Assembly: GCA_014218235.1 (NCBI GenBank)
Contig: CM024757.1
Span: forward strand, 145,031,371-145,095,370
Length of the DNA: 64,000 nt
From: Colocasia esculenta
Taxonomy: Eukaryota > Streptophyta > Magnoliopsida > Alismatales > Araceae
Reading direction: 5' to 3'
A program made the position numbers and the translations under genes. Below the pieces are notes generated by a model. That model saw only the letters and a list, made by a program, of their open reading frames with translations. It was not told the DNA's origin and did not search any database. Numbering within the stretch: position 1 is the stretch's first letter; each line of letters opens with the position of its first letter. Positions 63,323 through 64,000 of the stretch are shown piece by piece.

Positions 63323-63850
63323 TCATAAAATAAAAAGATCCATTCCATTCCATTCCATATCATACATGTACATAAGGGGCAAAAGTACAAGCCTCACCGC
63401 TCTCCTCTGTACCCTCAGACGGGGGGGAGATGGAGGGGCCATGACCCTCGGTCCCGTCTCACTCCCCTCAGGTGCCCTCTCGCGCCGTCGCGCCTCCTCC
63501 TCGTTCCTCCGTCGTCCGGAGGAACCCGTCAAGTAGTGTTCGGCAGACCCGCTCGGAATACCGCTCCTGCTAACTGACGAGCGGTTGCGTCCAACCAAGG
63601 CCAGGGCCCTCTCGAGGCCCTTCATCTCGGACCGCAGTAGCTCGCAGCGGTGCCTCTCCTCTCCCAGCTGGGTGTGAAGGTCGCCCGCCTTGGTACGGCA
63701 CCTCGTCGCCTCCTCAGCCTCCTGGCGCCACCTCGACACCTCCACTGCGTTTGGGCGTAGGCGCAGCTCCGCCATCTCCGCCACCAGTGCGGCCGTCTGT
63801 GCTAGAGAGTCTCTCAACTCTACCTCATGCAACATCAAATATCTTGTCAA
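63323..63850 (-). CDS. Antisense coiled-coil ORF of element H
   Basis: A 175-codon frame on the minus strand, opposite to gag-pol. Residues about 5-85 look like a coiled coil rich in Glu, Leu and Arg (LAQTAALVAEMAELRLRPN, WRQEAEEATRCRTKAGDLHT, LGEERHRCELLRSEMKGLER). The C-terminal part is Arg/Ser/Pro-rich. Minus-strand DNA further upstream (64000-63890) also encodes coiled-coil sequence (AAAARAEDALAQVQERE) in an open frame up to a TGA, suggesting an upstream exon or a frame break. Some Tat elements carry antisense ORFs downstream of pol. The product's function is unknown. Confidence 0.5.
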   Translation of the reverse strand: MTRYLMLHEVELRDSLAQTAALVAEMAELRLRPNAVEVSRWRQEAEEATRCRTKAGDLHTQLGEERHRCELLRSEMKGLERALALVGRNRSSVSRSGIPSGSAEHYLTGSSGRRRNEEEARRRERAPEGSETGPRVMAPPSPPRLRVQRRAVRLVLLPLMYMYDMEWNGMDLFIL

Positions 63851-64000
63851 AACACCAAAAGAAACAAAGAGTCAAGGGGCATCTAGTTGATAACTTTCCC
63901 GCTCCTGCACCTGAGCGAGAGCATCCTCTGCTCGGGCCGCCGCCGCCGCCAATTGGCCCTCCAACACAGAGCGACCAGGGTCCTCTCGGGAGGAAGAAGC

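Larger units (their letters stand above)
52388..64000 (+). mobile_element. Element H: Tat-like Gypsy retrotransposon, 3' end outside window
   Basis: Starts TGTAGACACGC inside the 3' LTR of F (possible duplication GCTAG, 52383-52387). It carries gag, protease, a G-patch domain, RT, RNase H and integrase, then an A-rich minisatellite and an antisense ORF. Domain wording (YKDTFA-SYKDMPDLDPSLVEHRL, GYYWTTLEEDC) fits the Tat/Ogre-related branch of plant Gypsy. Damaged throughout. Confidence 0.85.

Overview
This is repeat-dense nuclear DNA of a seed plant. Almost every recognisable protein belongs to a plant transposable element: Sirevirus-like Copia, chromovirus and Tat-like Gypsy, En/Spm-type CACTA, and a plant LINE. 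I found no convincing host gene, no tRNA or rRNA gene, and nothing bacterial. The species cannot be fixed from the sequence.

The window reads as two stacks of nested insertions, each element labelled A to H. Left stack (1-36295): the minus-strand Copia element C (32035-36295, with its 5' LTR at 35116-36295) is cut in its integrase-to-RT linker by a minus-strand CACTA element D. D has its right TIR at 32034, subterminal palindromes, a long leader, a TNP2-type transposase gene, a second tnpA-like gene with 39-nt microexons, and a 4.9-kb tandem array. The TNP2 gene of D is split by the plus-strand Sirevirus-like element E (13362-26671), which has two LTRs and a perfect 5-bp target duplication. 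To the left, the tandem array abuts a 5'-truncated LINE fragment. That fragment is broken by LTR B (913-2737, minus), and B is in turn broken next to its primer binding site by plus-strand LTR A (1-894).

Right stack (36289-64000): a chromovirus Gypsy element F (plus) has its 5' LTR split by G. G is a minus-strand LTR element with no recognisable gag-pol (LARD-like), and its LTRs are homologous to those of F. The 3' LTR of F is cut at 52388 by the Tat-like Gypsy element H, which carries gag, protease, a G-patch domain, RT, RNase H, integrase, an A-rich minisatellite and an antisense coiled-coil ORF. H runs off the right edge.

All the coding elements show damage: nonsense codons, many of them explicable as C-to-T changes on the sense strand, plus frameshifts and internal deletions. 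E is the youngest by LTR similarity and keeps an uninterrupted frame of about 1010 codons for most of pol, but its gag and third ORF are broken. Points most worth following up: the symmetric 39-nt microexon array (10147-10726), the shared short motifs in LTRs of unrelated families, the head-to-head LTRs at 895-912, the F/G pair, and the zero-length assembly gap at 15238-15337.
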